From Strigamia acuminata (Eukaryota; Arthropoda; Chilopoda; Geophilomorpha; Linotaeniidae), in the NCBI GenBank assembly GCA_949358305.1, contig OX442319.1:1674001-1738000 (forward strand): a stretch of DNA of 64,000 nucleotides, given 5' to 3'. Position 1 is the stretch's first letter; the number at the start of each line of letters is the position of its first letter. This document shows positions 1 through 12,682 of the stretch, piece after piece. The notes beneath the pieces are model-generated. The model had not been told where the DNA came from. It worked only from the letters and a program-made list of their open reading frames with translations, and searched no databases. The position numbers and the translations under genes are program-made.

Positions 1-2110
1 AAAGTGGCGATTTCAAAGTGTTATTAATGAACGTGTATCAGCACGAGCGAGAGGCGCGACGAGCGACTGCTTTGACGAAACCATAAAAGATGAGGTTTCC
101 CTCTTGATGAAATAATAGTAATGAGACTTAATCAGCTTGCATTCAATATGGTGCGGTGCGGTGCTGCACTGCACTGCACTGCACTGCAGCACACCGAAGG
201 GAATTGTTCGAGTCAAGTGAAGGACGGAGGGCGAGGCGAGGCAAGGCGAGGGTTATCGATCGATGAAAACCACCAATTCCCAACAAAGGTTCGATTCGAG
301 ACCCAGAGCGCAGCAGGATGTCCCTCCCCGCGCCCAGCCAAGTGACTAATCCACACGCTGATTGCAACAATTTACGGCTTGTTTTCATTGAAAAAGAACA
401 GAGACTCGACTCCACTATACCTCATACTCAACACCAACCAAATTGGATTATGTGTGAAGATGAATAATCATCAATAAGCTGCTTAATTGCAATTTACATC
501 TTTACGCAAAAGAATATTTCCTTTTTTTAAATGGACGCAAAAACCTTGCAGATTTATAACAAATTCATGCGAAAACAGACACCACAACAAGAGTGCTTTT
601 TCAAGTGCTTTTAGTTTTTACAACCTAATTCGAAATGGCTGAAAATAAAGGGATTTTAATTGGTATTTACTCGTGAAACTCTAAACAGGCACACTTACTG
701 AAAATGATAATTTCTTGCGACTAAGTGTATTAAGTGTGCTTGCAGCTTTGTGTTATGCAACTTTGACTCGTGTCGTTCACTCGATTCTTCTTTAATCCTT
801 GTGATTGTGTGTTGTGAACTACAGAAGTCGGAAGTGCAGCCATTGTCCGCACCCCACGTCCGCTTCCGTTCGTCAAAGTCGGGTGAGTTGCGGGAATCCA
901 TAGGGCAGAAAAGTTCCGTTCGATGCCAATGTAAGTTGCAAAATATATATGAAAAATGAAAAAAAAAATAAAATAAAAAATAATAAAATAAATAAAAAGA
1001 AGCAGTTTGATTTCTTTCTCTATACATTTTTTTTTCTTTCTTTCTTTCTATGTGAAATTGGGCATTGCCTAGTGAATTGTATAAATTTTCCATGTAAACA
1101 GCTTCCATTTGACTTGGTCAACCTTAAGAAAAGCAATATTTTGTTCCCTTCCTTATTTTTTCTTTCCCCTTCCTTGGCCGGGTTAGAATGCAATTGCTCG
1201 CTTGAAGATTTAAAGCAACATCAACAGAGGTCATCAGTATGATAAAAAGGAAACCGGGATGTTTTTTAATACTCGACTCCGCCTTTTTGGCCACAAATTG
1301 TCAGTGTGATGGCAGATTTCTTTTTTTTTCTTCCCTTCTTCAATTCCTTTTCATCTATATGCGCGGATTCCAAATCAGAGAGTATAGCAAACTGACATTG
1401 CATTTCCAAACCATAGATGACAGACATCCTTACGAGCAAATAACACAAAAGTTAAGATCTAACATAAGAAGAAAACAAACATTGGAAAGCAAAAAGCAAA
1501 ACTTTTTTTTTCGATTTCAAATGTGAGTTAATTGGTGCAAACAGATGAAAGAAACTATTGATGCGGATATATTTGCAGCTTGTAAAGCTTTCATAATAGC
1601 AACAGCTCGTTTATTGGTGGCGAATTGACGGGCGGAATCAGGCGCAAGCCCCGCAGGAGCACCACTAATGCCTTGATTTGTCACGTGCTGCTCGAGGTGA
1701 GCAGCCATTACTGGGGCCGCGGGGTGGCTTCTGTGCACCATTAGACCTTTATTCCAGGCCAGGTAATTGAATCGTACGCAGTTGCCTCACCTAGAGCTAC
1801 ACGCTGCAGCCAGAGCTGGCCTCGCGACCTCATATGTACACCCACTGCGCCCTTCTGCCAATTTGCATTGGCCTTTTGCATTTCAAAGACTCGAATTGAA
1901 TATTTTAAAGGACCCTTGTTCGCGAGGGGAGGCGAGGGGAGGCGAGGGGAAAGCTATTCACATGTCAGACGAGCTAGACATATGATATGATATATAAATT
2001 ACTCCGAGTATATTCGAGCAACTTTGGGGTTTTAGTTGACAGCGGGAATTCTGGTGGAAATACGCGCAAAGGAGAGTTGAGAGAGATGGTTTGAGATGGC
2101 TCATTGCGTC

Positions 2111-2150
2111 CGTCTCTCTCTCTCGCTCTCTCTCGCTCTCTCTCTCTCTC
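2111..2150. repeat. (TC)n microsatellite
   Basis: About 40 bases of CT dinucleotides, interrupted twice by CG. This is a simple repeat with no coding signal. Confidence 0.9.
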
Positions 2151-3407
2151 ATTCCGTGATATTTATGACTCGAGTGAGAGTGCAAAATGCTAGCTGTTTA
2201 TGAACACCCCCCAGCAGTCGTCGTGCAATCAACGAGTTATGGGAGTCATATGGGTGCTGTTGCCACCCTCCTTTCTTTTCAATTAGGTCTGGATTCATTT
2301 TGTCACTTGACCAACAGTCAATATTTCCCGAGCCATTTGTGACGGGAAGGAAAGGAAACGAAGGAAAGGGAAGGGAAGGGAAGGTGCACGTGGATGCTGC
2401 GCGGTAATTGTTCTCTCGCCTACAAGTAACCACAATAAAAAATTATTTCCAAACGCGACAATTAGCGAGCATTTCCTCTCGCTGCAACGAATTCCAGGAA
2501 ATATCAGTTTGCAACATTTTTGAAACTGTCAATTCCAAAGTTTAAATGAACGACAGTTTTCTTAATTTTTTTTCTTATGTGAAAAGCAATTTTCAGTGAG
2601 CGTTCATTCAATTACATCTTGTTATTGCAACAAACAAAGCCTATTAAATGGCACGTCGTATCGGCACCTTTGTTTGCGCAGTTTTGCAGCGAAGCAATCG
2701 GGCAGATATTAGCGCGATAAGGCGACCCAACGAGCCAACAGGTTCGCAGCGCAGCGCAGTTTACCATTTTGACTCAACCCGAGTCACCCACGACAGACGC
2801 CAACTCGAGTGTTAAGCAAATTTACACAGCCTAGCGCAATTAGCCTGCGAACCACCCACATCGTACAAGCGTACACACACTAAACGGCGCCCTCTTTCAT
2901 CAATCTGCTGTACAGCTACGACATCTGCCACCTTTCGAAATCATATACGTACGCTATTTATTAACACAATTTCATTACTCCTATCAAATTTGTTAATCTC
3001 TATTATTCATTGGCTTCACTTTTTTAACTTTTATTCTTTTATTTTTAATTACCGCTATTACAATTTGATTTGAATTAAAGGCAAACAAGTAAGTTTTAAT
3101 AATTTAAACTCGAGTGTCTGGTATTTCCAATACCATCAATGACGTCATGTAGTGATTGTTGTTTATTTTGGGAAAAAAAAAGAATTTTTTTAAATTACAC
3201 ACAGTAAACACTATTTCTTATTTCTTATACACGCAACAAATCTATAATAAAATAAATTTAAGTAGAATTGCAAAATTTATTTACAGTTATTGGGTATTTA
3301 CGGAATCAACACACTCCTTTATTTCGTGCGACGCTTATTCCCAACAGCAGTATAACAAAAAATGGAAACCACAATCAAACATGAACTGGCAAATACTTTT
3401 TTTTTTA

Positions 3408-3554
3408 AAGTTAAACTTCTTTAGGCACGGTAATGATTCTGAACGAGATGTCACAAGAGGTATGTCCCGAGATGTGTCACGAAAATACTCAAAATTAAAA
3501 TTTATTAAATTAAAATTTATGAAATTACAATTTACATGCAAAGAAGTTTAACTT
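3408..3554. mobile_element. MITE copy 1 (GTTAAACTTCTT-terminus family)
   Basis: A 147-bp element bounded by perfect 15-bp inverted ends, AAGTTAAACTTCTTT on the left and AAAGAAGTTTAACTT on the right. The left end continues with a GGCACGGTAATGATTC-like stretch and then GAACGAGATGTCACA. Both are shared with copies at 38.3, 44.7 and 51.4-51.9 kb. It is too short to encode anything, so it is a non-autonomous DNA element. Superfamily unknown. Confidence 0.8.
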
Positions 3555-4989
3555 TTATATTCTTTTTTTTTCTTGTAATATTGTTTGTATTTGCTAAAAG
3601 TAAATTTATTAATTAGGCTAGTTATTTAGAATAACTAATAATTAAAAAATTATCCACATTTTGACAAATTTCAATGCAATGTATAAATTGATTTTCGCAC
3701 AAGTAAAAGCACTAGAATGCGATGAGCTATCGATGATCTCAAAAATAAACTTGTTCACTCTTCTAGTACCGTATCTAAATCTATCAAGTTGAACTTGGAA
3801 TTGCTAAGAGCTAAATGCACTCATGGAGGAGGAAACGATGCTTGAGAATTGAGATTATCCAAAAACAAGAGATAAATGTTAATATTTTTTGTACACAGAA
3901 ATGTATTGTAATATATACAAGCCTACGTATATATTTGGGATAAAAATTTAAAATTTATTGAAAAAAATAAAAAAAATTTATCGAAGTTATATTTTTCCTT
4001 AGTTCTTCCCTTTTTCCCCCTCCCTGCAGATACCATTAAGAGAAATGACGACGTTTTGTTCCCATTGGGGAGATCCTCTAAATTGAACGTCTATTATCGT
4101 TTCCTTGGGGAGACGACAGTGGAGTCACGCGGAAAAATGAGAAATCATAATCAGGGAAGGATACCGTAAAAATAAAATTATTAGATCTCATAAATTTCCT
4201 CTTCCTTCGCACCCGAATAAATTGAGCCGACGAGTTTGAGGAGCCACTGCACAAAGATGAAGTGAATTTTGAAGAGAAAAAAAAAGAGAAAAAAAGGTAA
4301 TTTATTTCATAAACACGTGATACAAATTCAACATTTTTTTTTTAAACAAAATAATTTTTTGCAAATACTTCTCATTTTTAAATTTATTTATTTTTCCAAA
4401 AGTTTTATTTGTTACGTCAAAATGCATCGTTTATCACTGAGGTTGGTGATAAATGCTGCCCCGGAAGTGGCCAGCTCGAAGATTGCATTATCCCCACATC
4501 CGCCTTATAGTGATGATGGAAGTGACTACTGACCAAAGCGGGCCAGTTAATGATAGAGAAAGCCGCCCTGGCGCAGTAAGTGTTTTCTTTCCTGCATGGT
4601 CTATCTCTACGTCGTCCTATTCCAATCCAATCAATGTTTTCGCATTTTTCAAGTGCAGAAAAAGAAAGAAATAAACACAAGTAAAACCTGTGTTAGCCAC
4701 CACATGTTTAAATGATCACTTTGGGAACGCTCTTTTTTTATCTGAATAATTATGATAAACAATCCCAAATAAAAAAAAAATGTGCCTCTCATCCACGGGA
4801 ATGTTTGTATAGCTGTATGGACATAGGCATTACCTTGGTTCGAAACCCACTAGCTTTTTTTCTCAGTTTTCTTACAACTCCTGACAAAAAAATATCTCAT
4901 CCTTTGTGCCAGGGACTCAAAACTATTATAATCTGGTTACTATTACTTGTTAATATTTTAATTTGGCGCTTTCCAGCATCTATGCATCT

Positions 4990-6260
4990 ATCTATGCATC
5001 TAAATTAGCGTCGTCGGTGTACAGTTTACGGAAATTCAAACCCTATTCTCAATCTTACTTGGCAACACTTGCCGTTGGTTTCAGTGGATTTCTTTACGCA
5101 ACCTTTGCAAACAAATTGAGACAGATCGATTTGTTGCACGTACATGCACAACCTAAATTCACCAGTGCCGAAGACAAAGACGTCCGGCCACCAGACCGTG
5201 GTGCACGCAAGTGACTTGGTGTTCACAATGCCATAGTAGCCTGCGTGCAACTCTGCTAAAATTGCAGCGCACAGGCTGATCGGAACCACGAGTGTGTCAA
5301 ATAAAAAAGATAATTATTACAAGTGGAAAATGAGTCGCGATGTTTGTAAAAAGATGCCTCTTCAGGCTTGTGGTGCTGCCGTTCAATCTTTGTGCACTCG
5401 AGCACGACTTGCAGCAACGCATCAGCTGCATTCGTGGTCTGCAGAGAAGTCGGAGAAAGAAAAAATTGGTTTAACGAGGGCGAAAAAATCTGAATCACTC
5501 AGAGTTCAAGATCCTCGGTCGTGTCGACAAGAGGCTGCGGATTCCTCGAGAGTCTGTCGGCGATTGTGTTGTCAACAGCAGGAACGTGCGCAATTTCAAA
5601 ATCGTACGTTGATAGAAAACAGCCCAACAATGAAGGCGTGCAGCCACGATCTGGTTGCACCCTTTCTTCTCGCCAAAAATAGATACTTGCAGCTTGAGGT
5701 CTGTTCACAGCAAAAATCCTAGTCTGAACTGATGATGGTGGAATTTTCCGATTCCAAACACAATTGGGTACCCATAATAGCGCTCAATTTGTGCATAATT
5801 AAGATGAGCAGATGTCAGGGGAGAATATACGAAGATTTCAAAGATGCTGGGCTGTGTTCCCCCTTTGGCTGGGAGCACATCCATGGTCCGTTGAAAAATT
5901 GCGGGTGCTGTGGAAATACCATAAAACGAACAACACAAAAGAGTCTGATGTGCATATTTATGGTGCATAGATTGTCGAGCTCTAACTGGTTGTAGGCGAA
6001 GTTCATGTCAATGAATCACCGCCTGACAATTTGTTCGCAACAGATACGAGCAAGGAAGGACAGCTTTCTTCACGGTGCGATTGTATCACCTGGCGATCTT
6101 CATTGTACCATCCGACTTCCGTAAGTGCATAATGGGCTTTGCCTCGAGAGTCTGTCCGCGATTGCGTTGTCAACAGCAGAAACGTGCGCAATTTCAAAAT
6201 CGTACGTTGATAGAAAACAGTGTTGATCCCCAATGTGCGCAAGCGGTGCAACTGTCTCGA
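4990..6260 (-). pseudogene. Degenerate Ty3/gypsy pol relic
   Basis: The minus strand keeps recognisable pieces of a Ty3/gypsy polyprotein in several broken frames. Reverse transcriptase pieces lie at about 6010-5850: an AYNQLELD-like core in one frame and APAIFQRTMD in another, so there is a frameshift between them. The end of the RNase H/connection region (FEIAHVPAV, IADRLSRNP) lies at about 5640-5540. An integrase zinc-binding segment (LAELHAGYYG, VWWPDV) lies at about 5289-5180. The order RT, RNase H, integrase along the minus strand is the normal pol order. Stops and frameshifts make it non-functional. A second copy of the RNase H piece lies upstream at 6135-6222, meaning an internal duplication or two overlapping relics. 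Confidence 0.75.
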
Positions 6261-6676
6261 GGTCGGGTTTAATGAATAATCGACTTTATAAAAATCGGAA
6301 CGAATATTGAATCGATGTCAATACTCCCAGTGGATGGTGAATAGCAGTCAATCTCATCTCGGAATACTTTTTGTGTTTGCGGAGCAATGTCTGCAGTGAG
6401 GCCAGTATTTCTCCACTCGCCGTGGTTTACAGAGGACCGATCGCTGTATCAGGAGCAACAAAAACATGGGAAACCGACCCACGTGCAGCGAGCGACCACA
6501 AAAGCAGCCGCCTTGTGCGCCATGTTGACGGCCTTGGATGCAGGCACAGCACCTGCAAACAGCTCGACGGCATACACAACAGCACCCAGCGCCTCTCCAT
6601 CAGCGCCTATCCAGTGGTCTTGAGAAAGCCGAACGTGTGCACATGTATGTGTTACTTCCATTGTTCAGACTATAAG

Positions 6677-6975
6677 ATGCATCTCGTAATAGTGGTACTG
6701 TAAGCGTACCATACTACTTTACTTTGGATAAAATCTCACAAAATCTAGCAAAACCTGTTGTATAGGAAACACCACCATTTTTTTATGATCTTGCGCCATC
6801 TCTGGAACAAAATCTGGAATCCAGAAATAACTAACCTTAGTACACGATACTTTAAAAAAAATATAGCATCTCGTGGTAGTGATACTGTAGTGATACCACC
6901 TTTTTTTGGTATCATACCGCGCTACTTTGGGTAAAATCTCACAAAAGCTCGCTAAATCTCGCTAAATCTCATGCT
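6677..6975. repeat. Two-copy direct repeat of about 100 bp
   Basis: A segment beginning GCATCTCGTARTAGTGGTACTGTA and ending near AAAATCTCACAAAA occurs at about 6677-6755 and again, diverged, at about 6867-6950. The second copy adds triplicated GCTCGCTAAATCTC-like units. No coding potential. Confidence 0.55.
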
Positions 6976-7524
6976 GGTTCCTCTGAAGAAATCCACAAAA
7001 GTTCCATATACCGGTACCGATAGCGGTACTGGTACCAATAAAGAACTTCAAAAAGTACCACAAAATCTGACACCAGGAATGACTTGAGCAATCAAACATA
7101 GTGAATTGGGATAAAAATTGGGAAAAAAAATGCAAATATCTCGAGAATGAAAACTCTGACCGTCAAATACTTAACACCAATCGAAAGAGTGGTAAACACT
7201 GCCCAAAAAACGTTAATTGAACATCACTGCCCACAAACAATGTTTAATATATATTTAATTTAAATGTGTTTCCATTTATTGCAGACACCCTGTTTATGAA
7301 CATGAGTATATATTCTCAAATAATACCGTATTTACATATATTTTTACTTATTTCATCGTTTTTAATATAACAAAATAAATCACTTACCCTTCCAAATCTC
7401 ATAAAAATATATAGCTTCTGAATGTTGGACATCAAGATTTTAAATATTGAATAGAATCGTATGATTTGCTGATTTGTTAGGAATTGTTCCAAAATATGCA
7501 CAGCAGCTGATTTTCAGTTTATTT

Positions 7525-7642
7525 GCAGATGATTCGCAGATGATTCGCAGATGATTCGCAGATGATTCGCAGATGATTCGCAGATGATTCGCAGCTGATT
7601 CGCAGCTGATTCGCGGATGATTCGCAGATGATTTGTAGATGT
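7525..7642. repeat. 11-nt tandem repeat
   Basis: About ten copies of GCAGATGATTC with a few substitutions (CAGCTGATTC, CGGATGATTC) toward the right end. The 11-nt period is not a multiple of three, so the long minus-strand frame across it is a by-product of a stop-free repeat and not a gene. Confidence 0.85.
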
Positions 7643-8115
7643 TTAGCAATCGATTTGCAACCGTTTGCAACTGATTTGCAACGAGATTTGATTCTGTTTG
7701 ATTTACTGAATTTGATGACCGTGCAAATTTCATATCACAGGATGAATAAACTGCGCTTGCCGAGGGTCGGGGTCGGCCCAGTCGGTACTATCAAGGTCCC
7801 CTGAAATTTTAGAACAACAATTCAAAATTTTTATGATATAAAAACAGTCACCAGAGTGCGTTAGATGTTTGATGTTTTCCTTGTGGGAATATGAAGAACA
7901 CAATTAAATAAATAACAAATGATAAAGACATCTTTGCTGTGACTTCACATCATTTAGAATGTGCAATAACGCTCATTAATTTCATAGAGTTCTAGCAATA
8001 ACGAGCAAAATGTAGATTTTTATTGATTTTAACTCATTGAGTTTGAGAGTGTGACTAAATCCGGACCGGTCAATCGACAGACAATTTTAGATACTGTGAG
8101 CCGACTCTTTTCAAA

Positions 8116-10163
8116 ATGTGCGGTATATTTTGTTTTGTGGCATGCGGCAACGACATTTCTCCCAATTTGGTACGTACGGTATCAGTTCAACGACAAACAC
8201 CAATTACGGTATAAAATATTTTTTCAATTATTTGTAGGAGGCAAATTCGTTGCAGCGAATTAAACGTCGAGGTCCGGATTACTGGTTTTCTAGTCATATA
8301 AAACTAGCTGGTTCCTGCAACACCTGCAACATACACCTTGCAAACAGCGTTCTCCACCTACGAGGAGATCGAATTAATCACCCGCTAAACACGACCGATG
8401 AACCACAATCTTATCTCCTATGGAATGGGGAAATATTTGGAGGATATGATGTAAAATTTGTACACAATTTCTATAAATATTTGGCATTTGAATGAATTTT
8501 TTTTTTTCAAAGGTTCCACGACATAAAAACGACACGGAATTTTTATCCGAGTTATTAAGCACGGTTGTTAGCGACGAAGAAATCGTTGACATTTTGTCGA
8601 AAATTTGCGGTCCGTGGGCTTTCATTTACTACCAAGTAATGTGTTTTGTGTTTACCATTTCGATTAATGAATGTATTCATTATTGTTTCTTAGGCAAAGG
8701 AGGAGAAATTGTGGTTTGGTCGCGACGTTTTAGGACGTAGAAGTTTACTGTGGCAATTTAATGAAGCAAAAGATGCATTCAAGTTATCATCGGTCGTTGA
8801 AGATCATCAGAAATGGTTCGAAGTTCCGGCGAAGGGAATATTTTACGTTAATTTGCGGGATTTGGTCGAAAATCCTCGATTAACTTATTTTCCGTGGTCG
8901 AATCACGTTGGAAGTGAAATCGATTTTAACCATTTTGACATGAAACTCGAGATTCGTCGTCCAATTAAAAATCCAATTGCAAACAATTTGAACAAGGAAT
9001 TACCTTCGGATGATGATCTCGAATCAAACAATGTTTTATTGGATAAAGCGATGCGCGATTTTATCGACGTGCTTCGGATATCGATGAAAACGCGCGTCGA
9101 AAATCAGCGAGACGTTTGTAAAAACTGTTCGGCCGTTAAAAGTGACGTTTCGACTTGTTTGCACCCGAAAACCGGCATATTGTTTTCCGGCGGAATCGAT
9201 TCGTCAGTTTTAGCTGTTCTGGCCGACGAATTTGTGGCTGAAACGGAGCCTATAGACTTACTCAACGTAGCGTTTGTTAAAACATTTGAAAACAGTGACA
9301 GTGATGTGGAATGTGAAGTTCCTGATAGAATATCAGGGCGAATAGCATTGGAAGAACTCAAAATGATTTGTCCACGTCGGAAATGGAATTTTGTTGAAGT
9401 GTGTAAACTTGTGTTAACCCTAATCATTCTTGCAAATTTAATATTTATGCAGCAAAGAAATATCCGTTTTGAATGACTGTCGCTACTATTTTGATTATCA
9501 TTTCAGATCAATATCTCGAGTGACGAATTAAGTGACCAACGCCAGCGCACAATCTCATCACTAATAAATCCATGTAAAACAGTATTGGACGATAGTATTG
9601 GCTGCTCCATTTGGTTTGCGGCTCGTGGAATCGGTTGTACGTCGGATGGAGATTGCAAAAAGCCGTACACTAGCCCTTGTCGAGTTGTGTTAGTCGGGAT
9701 GGGCGCGGACGAACAATTAGCAGGTTATTCTAGACACCGAATGAATTTTGTGAATAAAGGATGGCAAGGACTCGTCGAAGAGATCGAGATGGAGGTGTCG
9801 AGACTTTCGTGGCGGAATCTGGGTCGTGACGACCGGGTTATTGCTGACCACGGATGCGAAGCGAGGTTTCCATTTTTAGATGAAAGGGTTGTGGAATATT
9901 TAAACAGTCTGCCGATTTGGTTGAAGGTAAAAGAAAAATGAAGAAAAAATGTTGGCATTTGGTTGAATTGTTTTCTACCGTTTTAGGCCAATCTTAACCT
10001 GCCCCGTGGATCCGGTGAGAAGTTGTTACTGCGACGTGCGGCGAGGCTTTTGGGCTTTGATCGTGTGTGCACATTTGCGAAAAGAGCCATTCAATTTGGG
10101 TCTAGGATAGCGAAGATTGAAGAGAGGAAACAAAAAGGTTCCGATGTCATGAAAGAATATTGA
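8116..10163 (+). CDS. ASNSD1: Asparagine synthetase domain-containing protein 1
   Basis: Six coding exons: 8116-8169, 8238-8450, 8513-8635, 8694-9398, 9507-9926 and 9987-10163. All junctions are phase 0, giving 563 residues. The protein starts MCGIFCF, so Cys2 would be the exposed nucleophile of a class II glutamine amidotransferase domain after Met removal. That domain covers roughly residues 1-200, with RRGPD near 31 and LWNGEIFGG near 80. The C-terminal half is an asparagine synthetase-type ATP-binding domain with the PP-loop SGGIDSS (coded near 9190) and a later [15 protein letters not shown] segment. This matches ASNSD1 rather than true asparagine synthetase in length and motif wording. 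The family's physiological role is poorly defined. An AATAAA lies just after the stop, near 10169. It converges with the next gene. Confidence 0.93.
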
Positions 10164-10363
10164 AGCTAAATAAATGCTCGATGGATCTTAATTGTAAAAA
10201 GTTTATTTTTATTTTGGCACTGATCGGTACAACAATTTGATTTTTTGGGTGAATTGTTTGAACACAAGGTCGTACAATACCTAAGGAACTGAATAAGGCA
10301 GTTGTATTTTATCGTTGTCGATTGATTGTGTTTATAAATTGTTTGGCACGTATCGAGCCGAAT

Positions 10364-11697
10364 TCACATAGGCAACATTTCGATGACGGCTTCCGTTTCG
10401 TTGATCGCTGGTACATTTTTTTGTTCCAAAAATATTTTCCATAGAAGCAAACACATGACGACCCCGACGACGTTTAAAACAACCGCGCTGATGAGGAACC
10501 AGAGATGCCAAGTGTTTTCTAGATCAGTTGTAAAATACCAACTCAGTAAAAAGATGAAATTTTCGAAAAGATGAATAAAAATTATTTTCTTTTTATGCCG
10601 CGTTTCTAAGTGAGTGACTAATAAAAGGATCGAAAAAATCAACGATCCGGATATCGCGCAGCATTTTGTGTCCGAAAACTGCACTGTCCGAATCTTCGTG
10701 GACGACCCGTCACTATTTTTTTCCATTTCGATCTAAAAATAAAGAAAGAAGGAAATATTGATACGATTACAATTGTCGTAAACGAGGTATTTCATCTTAC
10801 GTCATGGAAAAGATTGAAATCGCACTTGACGAGGGCTGCCAACGAAGCGATCCAATGAATCACGACGATTACAATAAAAATATAGTAGAGCCAAGAGGTT
10901 AGAACGAGAGTAATCGATATAAACCTCGCGGTTAAAACACAAATTGTAGAAACATGCGTAAGAAAAACCGCCAACAAAGTATATTGCCCGTATTTCTCAA
11001 CGCCGAGAACATTGCGCCGCACTAAATGGTAATCGGTAAGTGCTAAACTGCACGATATAATTGACACTATGATACTGCTTTTGGTCCAAAACTCTAAGAA
11101 ATGAAAAAGTTAAATAAATATAAAAATAAAAATAAAATTAATGCAAAAATAAAAATTTGATTAATTCCTACGTATCGAATCCACTTGTATCGCTTCGTGC
11201 AGAATGGAATGCATTTGCCACACAATGTGTATTCCATTCGATGCGTAGACTTGAATAAGCGCAAGAACTACGGCTTTCCAGTCTTCCCTCAGTATAAGAT
11301 GTTCGATATTGTAACCTTTGATTTCAATATCCTTGTAAAACACAACTGGTAATAAAAGAGCTAGACATCTTATTCTCCTGTAATGTGAACTTTATTTGTG
11401 CCGTTAAATTTTAATGGTGGGGTTAACAACTTACTGGTAAAGCAATCCGTAAGGCAAGATGTAGAATATGCAGGATCGCCACGTAAGGCCGTAGTCTCTG
11501 CTTTCCCAGTAGCACGCGACCGAATTCAGACTGTACATGGCAAAGCCACTGATTCCTATGATGATCCAGAATCTTAAATAGTGGCCCTCGTTGTAGAATT
11601 CGAAGGCCAGTCGGAGATCAGAACCCATGTCCAGAAAGTAGTACACTGCTAAGGTTATAAGCAGAGACAGCAAATCGATGATCACGTTCTTGCCCAT
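10364..11697 (-). CDS. XK-related (XKR) multi-pass membrane protein
   Basis: Four coding exons on the minus strand: 11697-11435, 11377-11172, 11093-10801 and 10732-10364. Phases 2, 1 and 0 join cleanly to 376 residues. The N-terminal exon carries the family-typical first membrane segments with a DMGSDLRLAFEFY motif, which resembles the D-x-G-[ST]-D-L-x-x-A signature of XK proteins. Later exons hold a run of hydrophobic helices with RFISITLVL and IHWIASLAAL, which fit the conserved C-terminal XKR core. The APQL-type motif usual in the middle is not obvious; the segment there reads VYASNGIHIVW. XKR proteins act at the plasma membrane, and some are caspase-activated phospholipid scramblases. I see no clear DxxD caspase site in the tail, so the activity is open. 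Confidence 0.82.
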
Positions 11698-12682
11698 CTG
11701 AAAGAGAAGAAAATGAATTTAAAATAACTTGATTTCACGGCGGCGGCGGCGGCCATAAAGGAGGCGATTTGCGATAAGTTTATCAGCTGATACACAATGG
11801 GAGTACCGTTACCGTACCAGGGAATATTTTTTAGTACCGGGAGGAAGAAAATTTTATTTCCCGAGCATGGTAATTACGTGTACGCCAGATTGTTTGCGGT
11901 GCTGGGGAATAATTGCAGTGAGCGGCAATCACAGCGGGGCAAGTAAATTTCGAAAACCGTGGCATAGGGAAATGTATGCACAACCAATGAGGTTCGTCTA
12001 TGTACCCTATTGCCATCTAGTGATGACAACGGTTACTACTAAATTAAAATTTGAGAGATCACTGCTGTAATTTGATTTGCTGTGATTTAATTGGATTCCC
12101 CAAGAGATTTAGAAAATTTACTACATTTGCGCGAATTTTATTTGACCAGATAGGCAGGATTTAATGAGATTAGGGTTGATATTTGCTGGATTTCCTGCTG
12201 ATGTATTATATTTACAGCTGATTTACTCGGATTCTCTGATTTGTCAGTTCACTGAGGCAAAAGAATACAAGAAAGAATCTAGAGAAATGTTAAGAACATA
12301 GGTCCAACGCGGATGTTTACACAAAATTATAAATTATAAATTTCTTTCTACGACGAGATAAATTTCGTCCGAACTCTGACCCGGAAACCCTCATCTGATC
12401 TGATCTTCTAACACTCTGACGTCAACTTTTCTCAAAATAGAGCCCGTTTTAGTTATGTCATCACTGACATGACGTCAGAAATAAACTTGCACCATTATGG
12501 TGCAAGCGTTTTGACGCTTCTCGCACATTTACTATTAAAAACCCAAACTAATTTCGTTATTAGAGACGAGCAAGAAACAACTAAATCAAGATCAAAGCAA
12601 AAACTAACATTACAAAACCTGAAACCAACAAAAAAGTAAGAAACAGCTTTCGAAATGAATTTTCTTAATTTGAAATTGTCTA
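11698..12682. promoter_or_regulatory. Shared divergent promoter region with two CRE palindromes
   Basis: This 985-bp gap separates the XKR start (-) from the RIOK3 start (+) and must hold both promoters. Two perfect TGACGTCA palindromes (ATF/CREB-type sites) lie at 12417-12424 and 12470-12477, 53 bp apart and about 200 bp upstream of the RIOK3 start codon. A GGC trinucleotide run lies near 11740-11755, just upstream of XKR. Function is inferred from motif and position only. Confidence 0.5.

Larger units (their letters stand above)
1..4980. other. Gene-poor stretch with simple repeats
   Basis: I find no coding region I can support here. Open frames are short and low in complexity. The stretch holds a GCACT-type short repeat near 150-190, GAGGGGAGGC repeats near 1921-1950, a (TC)n tract at 2111-2150, GGGAA/GGAAA purine repeats near 2341-2385, and one MITE (3408-3554, listed separately). 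A B-box-like GGTTCGAAACC followed by a T run lies at about 4837-4860, but no tRNA fold accompanies it. Confidence 0.6.

Noticed and set aside
4790-4870. tRNA or SINE suggested by GGTTCGAAACC and a following T run
   Set aside because: No paired acceptor stem, no credible A box at the right distance and no anticodon arm could be drawn.
7440-7733. Minus-strand frame rich in SANHLRIICES
   Set aside because: Produced by the 11-nt tandem repeat; no splice sites or conserved sequence.
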